A stretch of 64,000 nucleotides of DNA from Siphonodentalium dalli (taxonomy: Eukaryota; Mollusca; Scaphopoda; Gadilida; Siphonodentaliidae). The stretch is taken from contig CP136064.1 of NCBI GenBank assembly GCA_032622095.1, positions 213,790,205-213,854,204 of the forward strand. Direction: 5' to 3'. Below are positions 1 through 12,190 of the stretch, one piece after another; position 1 is the first letter of the stretch, and every line of letters starts with the position of its first letter. The notes beneath the pieces were generated by a model, which saw only the letters and a list, made by a program, of their open reading frames with translations, was not told the origin of the DNA and did not search any database. The translations under genes and the position numbers were made by a program.

Positions 1-110
1 GTAACCTAAACCGTAACCCTGACCCTAACAAGGAGGAGACAGGTAATACTAACACTAATATATATATAACCATAACACTGACCATAACCCTAACCCTAAG
101 TTAAACAGTT
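1..110. repeat. Degenerate telomere-like repeat tract
   Basis: Irregular copies of taaccctaaccctaag-type hexamers (TTAGGG on the other strand) occur at the window edge, broken by unrelated bases and a short TA run near 60-70. The decay and the following unrelated sequence suggest an interstitial or telomere-derived repeat rather than a working chromosome end. Confidence 0.5.
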
Positions 111-339
111 TTAAAAAGTTTAAAAAGTCAAAAGTCGAAATTTCGAGTTTAAAAGTCTAAATTTTGACTGTGTAAAGTCGAAATTTCGAGATTTAAATAT
201 GATATGGGGGTATCGAAGCGGATTGTATACCTTTAGTGGTCGTTCCCTGTTAGTCAATTTCTATTTTGGTACATATAAAGAGCGTTTATTCGACATCTGC
301 GAAAATTTAAATAATAGTATATATGAACCACTTATATAT

Positions 340-470
340 ATGGAGGGGTCCCCGGTGGTTTAGTTGGAGAGGTGCATGTCGCACTAGGCGTACATAAGCA
401 TACAGTTGAGCAGTCGAGACTGCATGGTTCGAATCACGCGTGTACATAATTCGAGTTATGTACAGATAAA
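340..470 (+). repeat. tRNA-like SINE head (A and B box)
   Basis: A good A-box match (tggtttagttgg, 356-367) and a B-box match (ggttcgaatc, 426-435) lie in the correct order on the + strand. The 70-base spacing is longer than in ordinary tRNAs, and no cloverleaf with a paired acceptor stem is evident. This fits the RNA polymerase III promoter head of a tRNA-derived SINE better than a functional tRNA gene. No tail or target duplication was identified. Confidence 0.4.
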
Positions 471-500
471 CTTTTAGACTCTTATCTTTTTAAACTAAGT

Positions 501-709
501 TTAACCCTTCCATGCCTGAAGCTTCCTGGAAATTTGCGACAACCCTGTGCAAATGCATTGGCCTAACAATATTTACCGTGACTTTTAAGCCAGAGCATTC
601 TCTTATATATGCGAGGCCCGGGCCATGGGAGACTCGCATATATCAGAGAATGCACTGGCACATAATATTTAATGCAGCACCAGTGCTGCTTCTGTCGTTA
701 AAGGGTTAA
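501..709. mobile_element. TTAA-flanked piggyBac-like MITE
   Basis: The element at 505-705 is flanked by TTAA at 501-504 and 706-709. Its ends read CCCTTCCATG at the left and AAAGGG at the right. TTAA target duplication with CCCTT termini is characteristic of the piggyBac superfamily. Inside are degenerate copies of the recurrent hairpin module (gcattctcttatatatgcga and its complement). It has no coding capacity; the short ORF at 512-709 simply reads through the element. Confidence 0.7.
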
Positions 710-1569
710 AGCGAGCATTTCGACCACTGCAATGAGTTTTTTGGAGCATGCATATTCCGAATATTATAAGTGTGATATACATGTAGATCGCAAGCACGTG
801 ACAAAAAAAGAAGACCTAGAGTTATTAACAAACCAAGGTTCGTACATAGCCTAATCTGATTAGGTTGCGTCACTAATATTTAAAGGTACTCAATCGGTTT
901 CGATGGTGCCCATATAATCGGATTCCAACAACAACAACATTTTTAAAAATCCCGCTTCAGTTATCAGAATCGATTAATTGCCCAAAAAGTATGCTAACCA
1001 CTGTCATCTATAGTATAAAATTGACGGAAACGTGCTATTTATCAACATGCTTTTCGACGAAATATGGCCTTATTATCGAACATTAGCCTCTCGATTTTAG
1101 AGTGATCCATCTCCAATCGCGATTATGTCCGAGACCTCGGCTCGTCGACTGTTTACTGCATTGGTCACAAATAATTATCAATGGTGAAAAATAATAGATT
1201 TCAAAAATCGATATCTAATAACTCTGAGCTTTTATATGTGGGTTCCTCGACTGGAATCAAATATTTGTTTACCCCCGAATAAAAATAAATGGTAATTGAG
1301 GGGAGCTTAATCGGATTACGCATCTTTAACAATAATTACCGACAACGCGAAAACTTGTTGGGAATAAAATCTTCGCACCGTGGAACGTTTCCGGTACAGT
1401 TGTCGTAATAGGAAGAGGCCAACCCAAATCGGTCGACGGGCAACCTCTCATGACCATCAGAAACAACCATCATCGCTATGCGGATATCACTAATAATATA
1501 TAGGGCATTATAACAGCACGCGATTTACCCTCTTATGATGTACGCATAATAGTCTTGTCGATAAACTAA
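710..1569. other. Intergenic, no gene recognised
   Basis: There is no ORF with coding character and no clear repeat structure. The sequence is AT-rich, with scattered short homopolymers. Confidence 0.5.
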
Positions 1570-2850
1570 AATTTAGGGTTAACCTAGAATATATTCGGAC
1601 TAAATTGGTTTATATATCATTTTGAAGAGGAAGATCTCCTCTATAACATATCCAAAACCGCTAAAATCAGCTTTGAGCATTTTTTGTAATTCAAGATGGC
1701 GTCCAATATGGCTGCCATTTTCCGTTAAGTCAGTTTGTTGCAATTTGATGCCATTATAGTGACAATATCGTATCATATGTATACATAAGTATACATTTTT
1801 GTGAAGCTAAGACATAACGCCACCTTTTTATGCCAAGATTGGAACGGGCCAAGATAGCAGTCAAAATGGCGACAGGAAGTGGAAAATGTTACGTTTTTTT
1901 ACTGTTATCTTTAAGATAAGTTTCTGCTTTTTGGAACTGGTTGAGAAATGTGATTTTATTTTGTATTTAGCACGTTAACAGACCATCGGGAAAATAAAAT
2001 ATGCCATAAGTGGGGTCCCCACCCCTTCCGAACCCCTTCACAATTTGGGATTCTAGTCATATTTCATCAAAAGTTGGCAGGACTGTGTAATGTAAGTGAT
2101 GCATTCTATTTCTTATAAATATTCCGACTCAATGGTATCAAAATTGTCACTTTGGCTCGCAATGGCTGCCAAATTGGCGGCCAAAATATGAAAAATGGTA
2201 AATATTGCACCAGCGTGCCGTGCAACCGCTTATAAGTTGTGGTTGATGGTTGACTATTATGTCTTATATACATTGAATACTAACATTTATGATGCACCTT
2301 GATTAATTTTTACTATTTTATCCACCGAAATCACCAGAATTATGGGATTTTGTTATCACAAACTTGGCATCAAAATCGAAAAAAAAATAACTTTTCAGGT
2401 TTTGGACCATTTTTTCAAGTAAAATGGAACTATCTTTGGTATCAAATGTGAGTTTTATTTTGATTTATCTTAAATGTGACACTGAGGTGTTTTATACAAA
2501 ATTACTCAACATGGCTTGCAAAATGGCAACCAAATATTGTAAAAAGTTGATTTGTCATATTTATGCCGAACATTATTACAAGCTGTTCCGGAAAGGTTGC
2601 AAAACTCACTTGGTTATTAAACATGCAACTTAATCAACTGATAAGTAAATGTTATAATCTGGCTGTCCCAGTACATTATGAGGCATGACAAATCAGTTTA
2701 AGGGATGCAGTATGAATTTTTGCCGAAAACTTCTTTTGGGATTATGTCTGTCTTTGAACGGAAATGGGCAGAACGTTGAAGCGGTACTGAGAGGGATCAT
2801 ATTTTGTGGCTACGCTGGCCCATTAGCATCACACTTTATTAACTTATATA
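1570..2850 (+). repeat. Left arm of a long fold-back element
   Basis: This segment is the reverse complement, with substitutions and small gaps, of 5075-6355. Anchor blocks that pair are 1610-1650 with 6280-6320, 1690-1720 (aagatggcgtccaatatggc) with 6210-6240, 2030-2120 with 5790-5870, and 2640-2810 with 5090-5260. It contains no recognisable transposase. The ORFs at 2424-2633 and 2685-2900 are not conserved as coding sequence in the partner arm. Confidence 0.75.
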
Positions 2851-2979
2851 CTATTGTCATGAAAACCGTTTCATTCGTATTGCATACCAAACTTCATTAA
2901 GAGACACTCTGATATGATCTCTCTATAGGTTAACATATCCTTGAGTTATAGCGATAGGAAATCGATAGTCACCCAAAGG

Positions 2980-5060
2980 TACACCAGTGAAACTTATACA
3001 TGACCATGAAGTCACTCCATATATACATGAACACCACATAAATTAACATATGTCACTCGCTTTATACACATACGCCTCACCTACTACTACTATACAGCCA
3101 CACATGGATATGCCCATACACCCAACACATGGCCATATAGCCATGAGTAAACACGCAGGCACACCAGGTATACTCCTACACCTTACACACGACCATATAG
3201 TCACGACTCCATGTATATGTATATACTTGCCACACGCATGGCCATATAGGCACGTAAGATATACATCCAAACGATGGCAATATAGTCACTCCCGGTATAT
3301 ATTATCGCCACATTCATGAGCATACATTACTTGTATACATATTTGCCTCACCAGGGGTAATAAAGTCACTCCCTGCATATATATTTGCGACATCCATGGC
3401 CATATATACACTCAAAATATACATATACACCAACCCAAATCCATAGAGTCATTACATGTATATATAGTATACATATAAACCTCACCAATGGCGTTACAGT
3501 CCTTCTATGTATACCAATGTTTCGCACCGCGCACACGGCGATTCATACACTCCAAACGTGCATATAGACCTCACCATGACAATTCAAACTATCGCTGTAT
3601 AATCATAAACCACATTCGTGATCACACAGTCACTCCCTGTATACAAATTCACCCACCATTAATTTTGCCACACTGGCACTCCATATATACATATTGGCCA
3701 CACCATGGCAATATAGCCATGCAAGATATACAAGGGCTCGCGTCTTGCAGGTAATGAGTCGAAACGTAATGTGACATTTGCTTAGTATGGCACATAGTCA
3801 GCGATCTGCAACATCTTATCCAAACATTTTGGCACCTTTTAAACTCATTGGGAGTAATTTCCGAAAATGTATAAGCTCTACGTTTGGCAAAAAATAAAAT
3901 CTTGTTTTTGTGGGGTATGTTCTATAACTATTTCCAAAATTCCATTAAACTGCTCCAGGACCCAGCTTCCAACTCAACATTCATGTCATTAGAACGGGGA
4001 TCAATTTGTCTGTTTGGTCATCATATATGTAGCCTCGAATATTCTGTAGTATGCCTAACAGACATCCTCCCCTTTCTTTTGACATCCATACATTTATGTA
4101 CCACTATCATTATGTGTGCTCCATTCTGACTTGCTGTTGTCATTCCGAAGGGCTACATGTGATTTTCGTTGACGCGGACAAATGTGTCACCTTGTCAGAT
4201 ACCTACTTACATATATTTTTTAGCCTATACTTACCTGTATTGGTTGGTTGTCTGTATTGGTTAGCATATGACCATAGTCACTCCAGATGTATATATACCT
4301 TATCAATTACCATACATTCCTTCCAGATATGCCTATACCCCACACACACGGCCATTCGTACACTTCAGACTTGTAAAACTACAGCTAGGCCATGACTATT
4401 CAGCCACTCGCTGTATTCTTACACAATATACCCATGAGCATTCGGCTATTCACTGTATACCGGTACACAGCAATGACAATACAGCCACAACATATAAACA
4501 TGCACATCCCACCCATGACCACGATGTCACTATCTATATACACAAGCCCGCCAAACTGCACTCCAGGTATGCATATACACTTCAACAACATTGACCCTGC
4601 AGTCATTCAATGTACACATATACACATTGCCCATTGCAATACAACCACTCCTTATTTATCCATACACCCAATCCATTATCATACAGCAAACGCGTGTATA
4701 CATATACACCCACCCATGACAACACAGCCACCCAATGTATACATGTACATCCCACCCATGACCACACAGTCACTCCATATACACATACACAACACAAAGA
4801 TGGACCATGCAGATAATCTCTATATACACATACACCACTTCCATGGCCAGACAACAACTCCCTGCATACATGTTCACATCACACATGACGGTCATGACCA
4901 TAAGCTACTCCTTATATACCTATGCAACGTAACGTGGAGACCCCATACATGACCATATATTCATACATTGTATAACTATTCATATCATTCACGAATACAA
5001 TAACTCCCCATATACATACTCACCTCACATATAGCCATACATTCAACATACATACACACA
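2980..5060. repeat. Minisatellite core of the fold-back element
   Basis: This is a degenerate tandem repeat of roughly 35-45 bases built from the phrases catatacacc, cacccatgacc, atacagtcactcc and atgtata. It lies in two blocks, about 2980-3760 and 4260-5060, separated by about 500 bases of non-repetitive DNA (3760-4260). Long ORFs here on both strands (for example 4392-4952 + and 4603-4857 -), rich in His/Thr/Pro or Cys/Val/Tyr, are a by-product of the repeat and not evidence for genes. Confidence 0.75.
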
Positions 5061-5074
5061 GTATTAAGTTGACC

Positions 5075-6355
5075 AATTTTGATTACAATGGGCCAGAGTA
5101 GCCACATACTATGATCCCTCTCAGTTCCGTTTCAACGTTCTGACCATTTCAGTTAAAAAACATGGACAGAATCCCAAAAGAAATTTTCGGTAAAATCCAT
5201 GCTGCACCCATTAAAAGAACGTCCATGCCTCTTAGTGTTCTGGGACAACCAGAATATAACATTTAGTTGACTAAGTAGCTTTTTTAATAACCAAGTAAGT
5301 CACAATCTGCTACCTTTTCGGAACAGCAGTGAATAATGTTCGGAATATATGTGACAAATCAACATATTACCAAATTCGGTTGCATTTTTCAAGCCATCTT
5401 GAGCAATATTGTCTAAAACCCCTCAGTGTGACACAGTTAGTACATATCAAAACAATAAACACCGCTGTTACCAAAGAAATTTCCATTTAAAAATGTTTCA
5501 AACCTGAACATGATTTTTTGCCGATTTTGATGCAAAGTTTGTGAGAGAAATTTTTTAATAATTCTGGTGATTTTAGTTGTTTCAATGGTAACAATTAACC
5601 AAGGTGCATCAGAAATGTTGGTTTGCAATGTATATAAGACAGAATAGTCAATTATGTGCATCAACAACAACTTATGAGCAGTTGCATGGCACATTGGGAC
5701 AATATTGAAAAATTTCCATATTTTGGCCGCCATTTTGGAAGCCATTTTGATCCAAAGTGACGATTTTTGTAACATTGAGTTGGAATATCCATAAAAAGTA
5801 GAAAGCATTACTTACATTGCACAGTTCTTCCAATTTCTTGATGAAATATGACTAGAATCCCAATGTTGATATTTTGTGATATGTTATACCGCGTTCTGTA
5901 AAATCGAATTTTTGAGCGATCTGAAGGGGTTATGAGCCCATAAATGGCATATGTCTTTGCTCCAATGATCAGTTACGATGTTAAATACAAAATAAAGTCA
6001 AAATTCTAAACCAGTTTCAAACAGTAGAGACTTATCTTAAAGATATTAGTGAAAAAACGTAAAATGTTTCACTTCCGGCCATTTATGACAGGGAGTTCCA
6101 ATTTTGGAATACAACGGTGGGGTTATGTCTTACCTTCACAAAAATGTATACCAGTGTATACATATGACAATATTTTCTCACTATAATTGCGTAGAACTGA
6201 TTTAACGGAAATGGCAGCCATTTTGGACGCCATCTTGAATTACAAAAATTGCTCAAAGCGGATTTTAGCGGATTTTGGATATGTTATAGAGGATATATTT
6301 CTCTTCAAAATGGTATACAAACCAATTTAGTCCAAATTTATTATAGGTCAAACCT
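5075..6355 (-). repeat. Right arm of the long fold-back element
   Basis: This is the inverted partner of 1570-2850. The outer end (accaatttagtccaa near 6330) mirrors the left end (ggactaaattggt near 1597). The arms differ by many substitutions, so the element is not recent. The 123-residue - strand ORF at 5437-5808 lies wholly within the arm, and its partner in the left arm is interrupted. Confidence 0.75.
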
Positions 6356-6443
6356 TTATTCGACCAGACTATAAGGGCGATTAACCCAGATATAGCCCAA
6401 TACGTGTGGTTTCGGTGTGGTTCGTTAATGACCCCAGCGTATA

Positions 6444-6520
6444 GTAATATTCAGTTATGATTAAAATCATACGTAAGCGCTCCGTTTGAGTATGATTTTA
6501 ATCAGAACTGGGTAATATTA
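6444..6520. repeat. Small hairpin with AT-rich arms
   Basis: The left arm at 6444-6470 and right arm at 6491-6520 pair through tatgattaaaatcata and tatgattttaatca, with taatatt at both outer ends. The loop is about 20 bases. This is probably a MITE remnant. Confidence 0.5.
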
Positions 6521-8160
6521 GACTTAATTTGAATATTAAATGCCACGTCAACTCTGAATGTCACCTCACATATATTAAAACCATACCTTCCAGCAACCCA
6601 CCACAAAGGGTGTGTTCTGATCAACATTGATTGTTCGTGAACGGCGGGTCACCGAGACCGAATTACAGAGAACAAGTCCTTGACGAATCTTCAAGACAAC
6701 CATAACTGGCCCGCAAACACCGGAATGTCATATTTTCGTGTTTGTATTCTCACTCCCAGAAAACCGTGGGTATATATCCTAACCAGGACCAGGAACATAC
6801 GTCACCAACCAGACCTCTAACCCAAAGCGTTTTTGATTTATAATTTGTTAAACACATATATAAATGGTTGTCTGGCGGGGAAACCTAGTGCATGAGGTAT
6901 GAAAGTCCACAATGCATATTCAAAAATCTGTAATCGTTAAAATCTCATATTTATAAATGAAATTTAAAAGAAAATTATGTATGGATTGTGTGCCCCGATT
7001 TTGAACACCAAACACACATCAACCATTTAATAGATGTTCGCCATATTCACACAATCCCTTTTACTCGCATGTGCAATAACTCATGCAAAACATATCTTGC
7101 TCATCCACCGAATGAGTTCCAGATAACAACTATCCGAACGTCTAAAGTTTAGATATTACATTAGTGACGTAGGATCCTGCTCCTGCTAACCCGCGAACAT
7201 GTTCCTGACCAGTTTTTGATTATTATCAACCGCGGATCACGTCTTTATAGTCTATCGTTCGCGAACCAACATACGCAAGGACGATGGTTTGAATGCACCC
7301 ATCGAGTACATGTGTCATCTGCGATTATGATACTTACCGGCGAGATAAATGCGCGCGAACATGTCCTTATATCATCCGTTACCTCCACTCAACCTGGATA
7401 ACCTCCCCCAGAAGATTATAAGGACGAAATGACGAGAAGATTGATCAATAGTGAGGTAGGTGATTGCAGAGAATTCCAGTCGTCTGACCAATTTGAATAA
7501 TTCCATGGACAATATAAATTGAATGGGCGTGATAAGGTCACGATCCACAAGAAATGCCTTTTAATTGTTTCACAATGAAACGTTAATTCTATACGGCCAG
7601 GGAAAATGTCAAATAGATTCAGTTATCTTTAACGAGGTAAACTTTCATCATAAGAGGAATGCGAAATACCAACGACTCCTATAGAAGTCATTTGTAGAAG
7701 GATTATATTGTTTTCCCCATTACCGAACTCGGTCATCTTTTAGCCTTTGTCATATAGCCACACAAACCAGTGAACTGAGGAGTGATATCCTTGATAGAAG
7801 CCATAGGCGCACGCTTTCATCCACTGTTGCAGTGTGCACATTGAAGGGACATTTAAACTTCGGCATTAACTTTAGAAAAAACTGTAGCATTCTTGTCTCA
7901 ATTTAAGCCAATTATAAGTGCTTCATATATTGTCATTTTTCTGGTATCAAAATAGACGGATATATATCTGAAATACTAAGAGGGGACTTTATAGTTGTAA
8001 GATAAAATGATCAATGTGATAGAAATATATTAAATGTTTTCAACATTTTGTACTGTAGCGTTACGATGATTGTTCCAAACGCTCGATACGACAAAAGCAA
8101 ACTCGCCCCAACATGAATAGGGCTCAAATTCAGTCCAACTTTCTGAGTAGATATATATAC
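6521..8160. other. Intergenic, no gene recognised
   Basis: No ORF above noise was found. The phrase gcgaacatgt recurs near 7190 and 7357 (cccgcgaacatgttcctg and cgcgcgaacatgtcctt), suggesting an old local duplication. Otherwise featureless. Confidence 0.4.
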
Positions 8161-8299
8161 GATAATAGCATAGTGTGTTCTGAGATGTATTTTATCTCAA
8201 TGAGTTAGAAGTATGATTTTTCGCGAGGCTCTGCCGAGCCCAAAACCATACTTCTAACGAGTTGAGATAAAACACATCTCAAAACACACTATGCTATTG
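8161..8299. repeat. Hairpin MITE, arms about 57 bp
   Basis: The arms at 8161-8217 and 8243-8299 are close reverse complements (gcatagtgtgttctgagatg pairs with catctcaaaacacactatgc). The loop is GC-rich and contains gaggctctgccgag. The strongly paired fold suggests a non-autonomous terminal-inverted-repeat element. No target duplication was established. Confidence 0.65.
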
Positions 8300-8309
8300 T
8301 TGTATTTAT

Positions 8310-9350
8310 CTTATTCCAACACACACTATCATTTTTGGGCAAATTAAGTCAAATTTATGTCAATTTTGAGACAAAAACAACCTACATTTTGGTTATTTCG
8401 AAGAGTAATTTGGTAATGCCGAAGAACAATTCCCGTTACGCATGAATACGCAGTTACAGTACATGTGATGAGGTCATGTATTTATGGAACATTGGGGTGA
8501 TTTGTTAGCAATAACCAAGATATAATTCCTGATTTAAAATTAATCCATGTTCAGAAATCGGAACTGTGAAATTCTTTCTATCAAATGTCAATGTTCTCAA
8601 ACAAAAAGCGAAGTCTTTCAAACTGTTATAGTTCAGAATTCGCTATAATGATAATAACCATGCAAATTCTGAGAAATGTGTATATGATACTACATCGTAA
8701 ATTTTGCAAATGTTGTGCGGTTCAAGCTGTCTGAAATGACGGGAACAGAATAGTGAATTAGTCATATTAGGGACATTTAACATGTTTCATTGAATCTATA
8801 ACTACGTTACTATTTTATTCCACATGTATGCGTTATTTATTCGTTTAAACCATCCGAAATGCTAACAAATTTCGAGGCGAGAGTTTTTGTTGATATGTCG
8901 CTAAGACAGCAACGCCGTGAGGTGAAAGGTCACATTGCGCATAGTCCTTTCTTGGAGTATAATACACACATGTAAGATATAGCTAAAAATTAATACAATG
9001 TATAACAGCAAACGGTATAAGGTAAAGTTTATTATTAACTATATATGACACTTTTGTCCAGAACGGTCTGTTATTGAAGGATGTGAATAGCGCTTCAATT
9101 TGCCATTAAATCGAGTAATATCATTTTACGACATCACCATTTCGAAAAATATTATTTTACGACATCACAAATCTGAGTAATATGGATTTTGCGACTCCAC
9201 TGCTAAATAATGTGTAGATATCGATTTGTGTGTTGTCACTCATTTGAAAGAGTTATCATTTACTAGACGTAAATTAATTAATTAAACTAATTAATAAATA
9301 GGACATTAGGCCTGATAACCTCTGGGTGATATCGGGCTGATATCTAGAAT
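8310..9350. other. Intergenic, no gene recognised
   Basis: AT-rich sequence with no ORF or obvious family. A short local repeat of ttttacgacatcac occurs twice near 9122-9170. Confidence 0.4.
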
Positions 9351-9356
9351 TCAGTC

Positions 9357-9673
9357 TTAATGAATCCCGAAGGATATAAAATTGGGGGTAATACCATCTG
9401 ATAGAAACACATCAGATGATACTTCGAGAACTGGCGAAAATCCTGTGCCAATGCATTCTCTTATATACGAGAGTCTCCCATTGTGAGCCTCACATATATA
9501 CGAAAATACATTGACCTCACAATATATTAAATTTACCTGGACCTTGTAAGCCAGTGCATTCTATTATATATATATATGCGAGGCTCACCGTGGGAGACCC
9601 GCATATATAAGATAATGCCATCACAAAGGATAGTTATGCTTAACCAGCGCAGCTCCCGACATGAAAGGGTTAA
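9357..9673. mobile_element. Probable piggyBac-like MITE with two hairpin modules
   Basis: The right end reads catgaaagggttaa, placing TTAA at 9670-9673, as in the copies at 501 and 37288. A TTAA also lies at 9357-9360, but the left terminus is degraded, so that boundary is uncertain. The recurrent hairpin module (cattctcttatatacgagag and its complement) occurs twice, around 9452-9520 and 9555-9620. Confidence 0.5.
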
Positions 9674-10157
9674 GACGTATTTTATGGGATAAATTTTATC
9701 TCTGTGTGTATGCTTGCTCACATCGTATTTGTTATGTTATGGTGGGGTCTATACACCATGCATGTCTGTATTACCAATGACATTGATTGCACTTATTGTT
9801 CGTGGTTTATTCGCCTGCATGACAATCGGAAAAGTGGCTTACCAAATGTTGACTAAATATGTATGCATAACTGAATAGGGCATTTTCAATTACATGATCA
9901 CGTGACACCATTATTCATTTGTGAGAATAATAAGCTAACGTTGAAATGGTCATCCGTGGATGTGATTGACTCAGCAGATACACACTGACAAGAAATTATA
10001 GTCATAAAATAACTGATACAATCGGTAGACCTTCAAGTAGAACAGTTGCTGTATTGCTTTGGTGTGGGAGTTAATAGTCACCAGTCAATTTTGATCTCTC
10101 ATTTAGTATATACGCTCACCAGTGGAATAAGTAAAATTAAATGCAGTTAGATAATTA

Positions 10158-10176
10158 TCGTTACCCCCCCCCCCCA
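10158..10176. repeat. Poly-C tract
   Basis: An uninterrupted C run of about 13 bases. Similar G/C homopolymers recur elsewhere in the window. Confidence 0.8.
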
Positions 10177-10315
10177 CAGTGGGATATAAAATGATTACAT
10201 TTTTGTGATTGGTTCACTTATATACTAAAAGCGCGGCAATGATATTTCAAAATTATTATGAACAGGTAAATCTAGAGGATCTCCAAGGAGTTATGTTGGC
10301 ATATAAGATTTTATG

Positions 10316-10387
10316 AAACGAGTTTGATAAATTTGATTCACAACGAGTCGTAGACGAGTAGTGAATCAAATTTATCAAACGTGTTTG
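10316..10387. repeat. Hairpin with arms around tttgataaatttgattcac
   Basis: The left arm (aaacgagtttgataaatttg, ending near 10340) and right arm (gtgaatcaaatttatcaaac, 10362-10381) are nearly perfect complements around a short loop. This is a small palindromic insertion. Confidence 0.6.
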
Positions 10388-11069
10388 AAGATCTTGTATA
10401 TCACATGAAGAAAAAGAAAAAAGCTTAATGCCTTTTTAACAAATCAAAATCTTTAAAAGAAGCTGAAAAATGCATGTGAAATGCATACATGCACGGCGTT
10501 GGCTGATTCGCTTCACAACCGTATACGACAGTATTGCGCGCTATGGCTTGAGACAAAAAATATAGTCCCCCAATTTGCCTCTTTGTTTTGTGCATGTTTT
10601 TGGCAGTGCAACGAAGTTGAACAATAATTGAACTTAATGCACAAAGAAAACATTTTGCACTTTCTTGCGTTGGTGTCAAGCGCGGCTTTTCGAAATAGTA
10701 TTAATCCGCGCGGTAATTTGGTTGGCGCGATGCCAAGTGTCACAGGAAGCACGCGGTTATTCGCCACTTAGTGAGATATAAGGGAGTATGTAATGACTTT
10801 TTAAATGTTATAATAGGACTTTAATATATATATAACATGAAACCCCTATAATACCATTGAAAATCCATTAGATATAATCTTATTACGCCACACCGTGGTG
10901 TTGCTTGGTACGCAGATTTTCATATTCTGTGGTCGATCGATAATCCACTGGGCGACTGTATTATTATGGTTATTTCGTACTGAGTATAAATCGTACCGAT
11001 AGAGTCACGATAGTACAACAAAGATTAGCACATGTGTTTACGTCACCGGTGTACTTGTGGGGGCATGTT

Positions 11070-11720
11070 TCTATTATGAAGGTTCGCTATCCCGAAGGTC
11101 CGCTATTCCGAAGGTTCTCTATTCCGAAGGTTTTTGTTATTTTTAGGTTAATTCTATATTCTAAAGTATTGAGACTAATTTGAGAGGGTTCATTATCACA
11201 AAGATTCTTTTTACGGAGTGTGCGCTCACATCCGAACTGATCCTGCGCGCATACCGATACAGATACAGGAGGAAATAACTTAGAACATTAAATGTGATTT
11301 TGTTTTGTTTTCGCGGGTTTTCTTGAGATTTAATGTCATTACGTGGGCCCATACTTTTGAATTCTCGGCATATAATATGAATGTTGTGGTATATTGTGGA
11401 TCCTCCCGCATTGGGACATGACACAGGTACAGTTGACTTAAGTGATGTTCTGTGTGGGCTCCAATTTGGAGTTCAATATTTTAAGGGCCAAATTTAGGAT
11501 TTTATGGGCCCATACCTTTGAACTCTGGGCATATAATATGAATATTGGGGGCATGTCTCTATTCCGAAGGTTCACTATCCAGAATGTCCACTATTCCGAA
11601 ATTTCTCTGAATGTTCGCTATTCCGAAGGTTCACCAATCAGAAGGTTCGTTATTCCGAAGGTTCTGTATTCCGAAGGTTTTTGTTATTTTAAGGTTAATT
11701 CTATATTCTAAAGTATTGGG
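11070..11720. repeat. CTATTCCGAAGGTT tandem repeats and local duplication
   Basis: Clusters of a unit of about 16 bases (cgctattccgaaggtt) occur at 11082-11135 and 11548-11685. A wider duplication repeats the phrases gcccatacttttgaa, gcatataatatgaat and aattctatattctaaagtat, once near 11141-11390 and again near 11509-11717. The ORFs at 11442-11711 and 11611-11817 are repeat-derived. Confidence 0.65.
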
Positions 11721-11734
11721 AGGGTTCATTATCA

Positions 11735-12190
11735 CGAAGCCCGACCTGACCTTGACCTTTAAAACTGTCAATGCAAGGTCAATTTGGGTAAAACGGACAA
11801 ATTTCGGCGAAATTTGATACCAAGGGATACTTTTGTCCGGAGAGTGTTTTGAACGGGTTAAATCGTGACATCGGCGTGACCTTGACCTTCAATGTGGTCA
11901 ATCAAAGGTCAAATCGGGTAAAACGGATAGATTTCGACGAAATTTGATACCTATATGGGTACTTTTGTCGGGGGAGTGTTTTGGACGGGTAAAATCATGA
12001 CTCCGACCTTACCTTGACCTTCAAAATTGTTAATTAAAGGTCAAGTGGGGTAAAACGGACGGATTTCGACGAAATTTGATACCTAGTGGTACTTTTCTCC
12101 GGGTGGGGGTGTTTTGGACGGGTCAAATCATGACCCTGACCTGACCTTGACTTTCGAAATAGTCAATTGAAGGTCAAATCGCGCCTTTCG
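11735..12190. repeat. 130-bp satellite rich in TGACCTTGACCTT
   Basis: About 3.5 degenerate units begin near 11742, 11870, 12000 and 12128. Each has a TGACCTTGACCTT block, an inverted AAGGTCAA phrase, gggtaaaacgga, tttcgacgaaatttgatacc and gtgttttggacggg. The first block is a direct repeat of the nuclear-receptor half-site (AGGTCA on the other strand). No ORF runs through the array. Confidence 0.75.

Noticed and set aside
426-435. Functional tRNA gene
   Set aside because: A and B boxes are too far apart and no acceptor stem or anticodon arm could be drawn.
3050-4952. Several overlapping ORFs of 60-186 codons rich in His, Thr, Pro and Tyr
   Set aside because: They lie in the minisatellite, occur on both strands, and repeat the same peptide because the DNA unit repeats.
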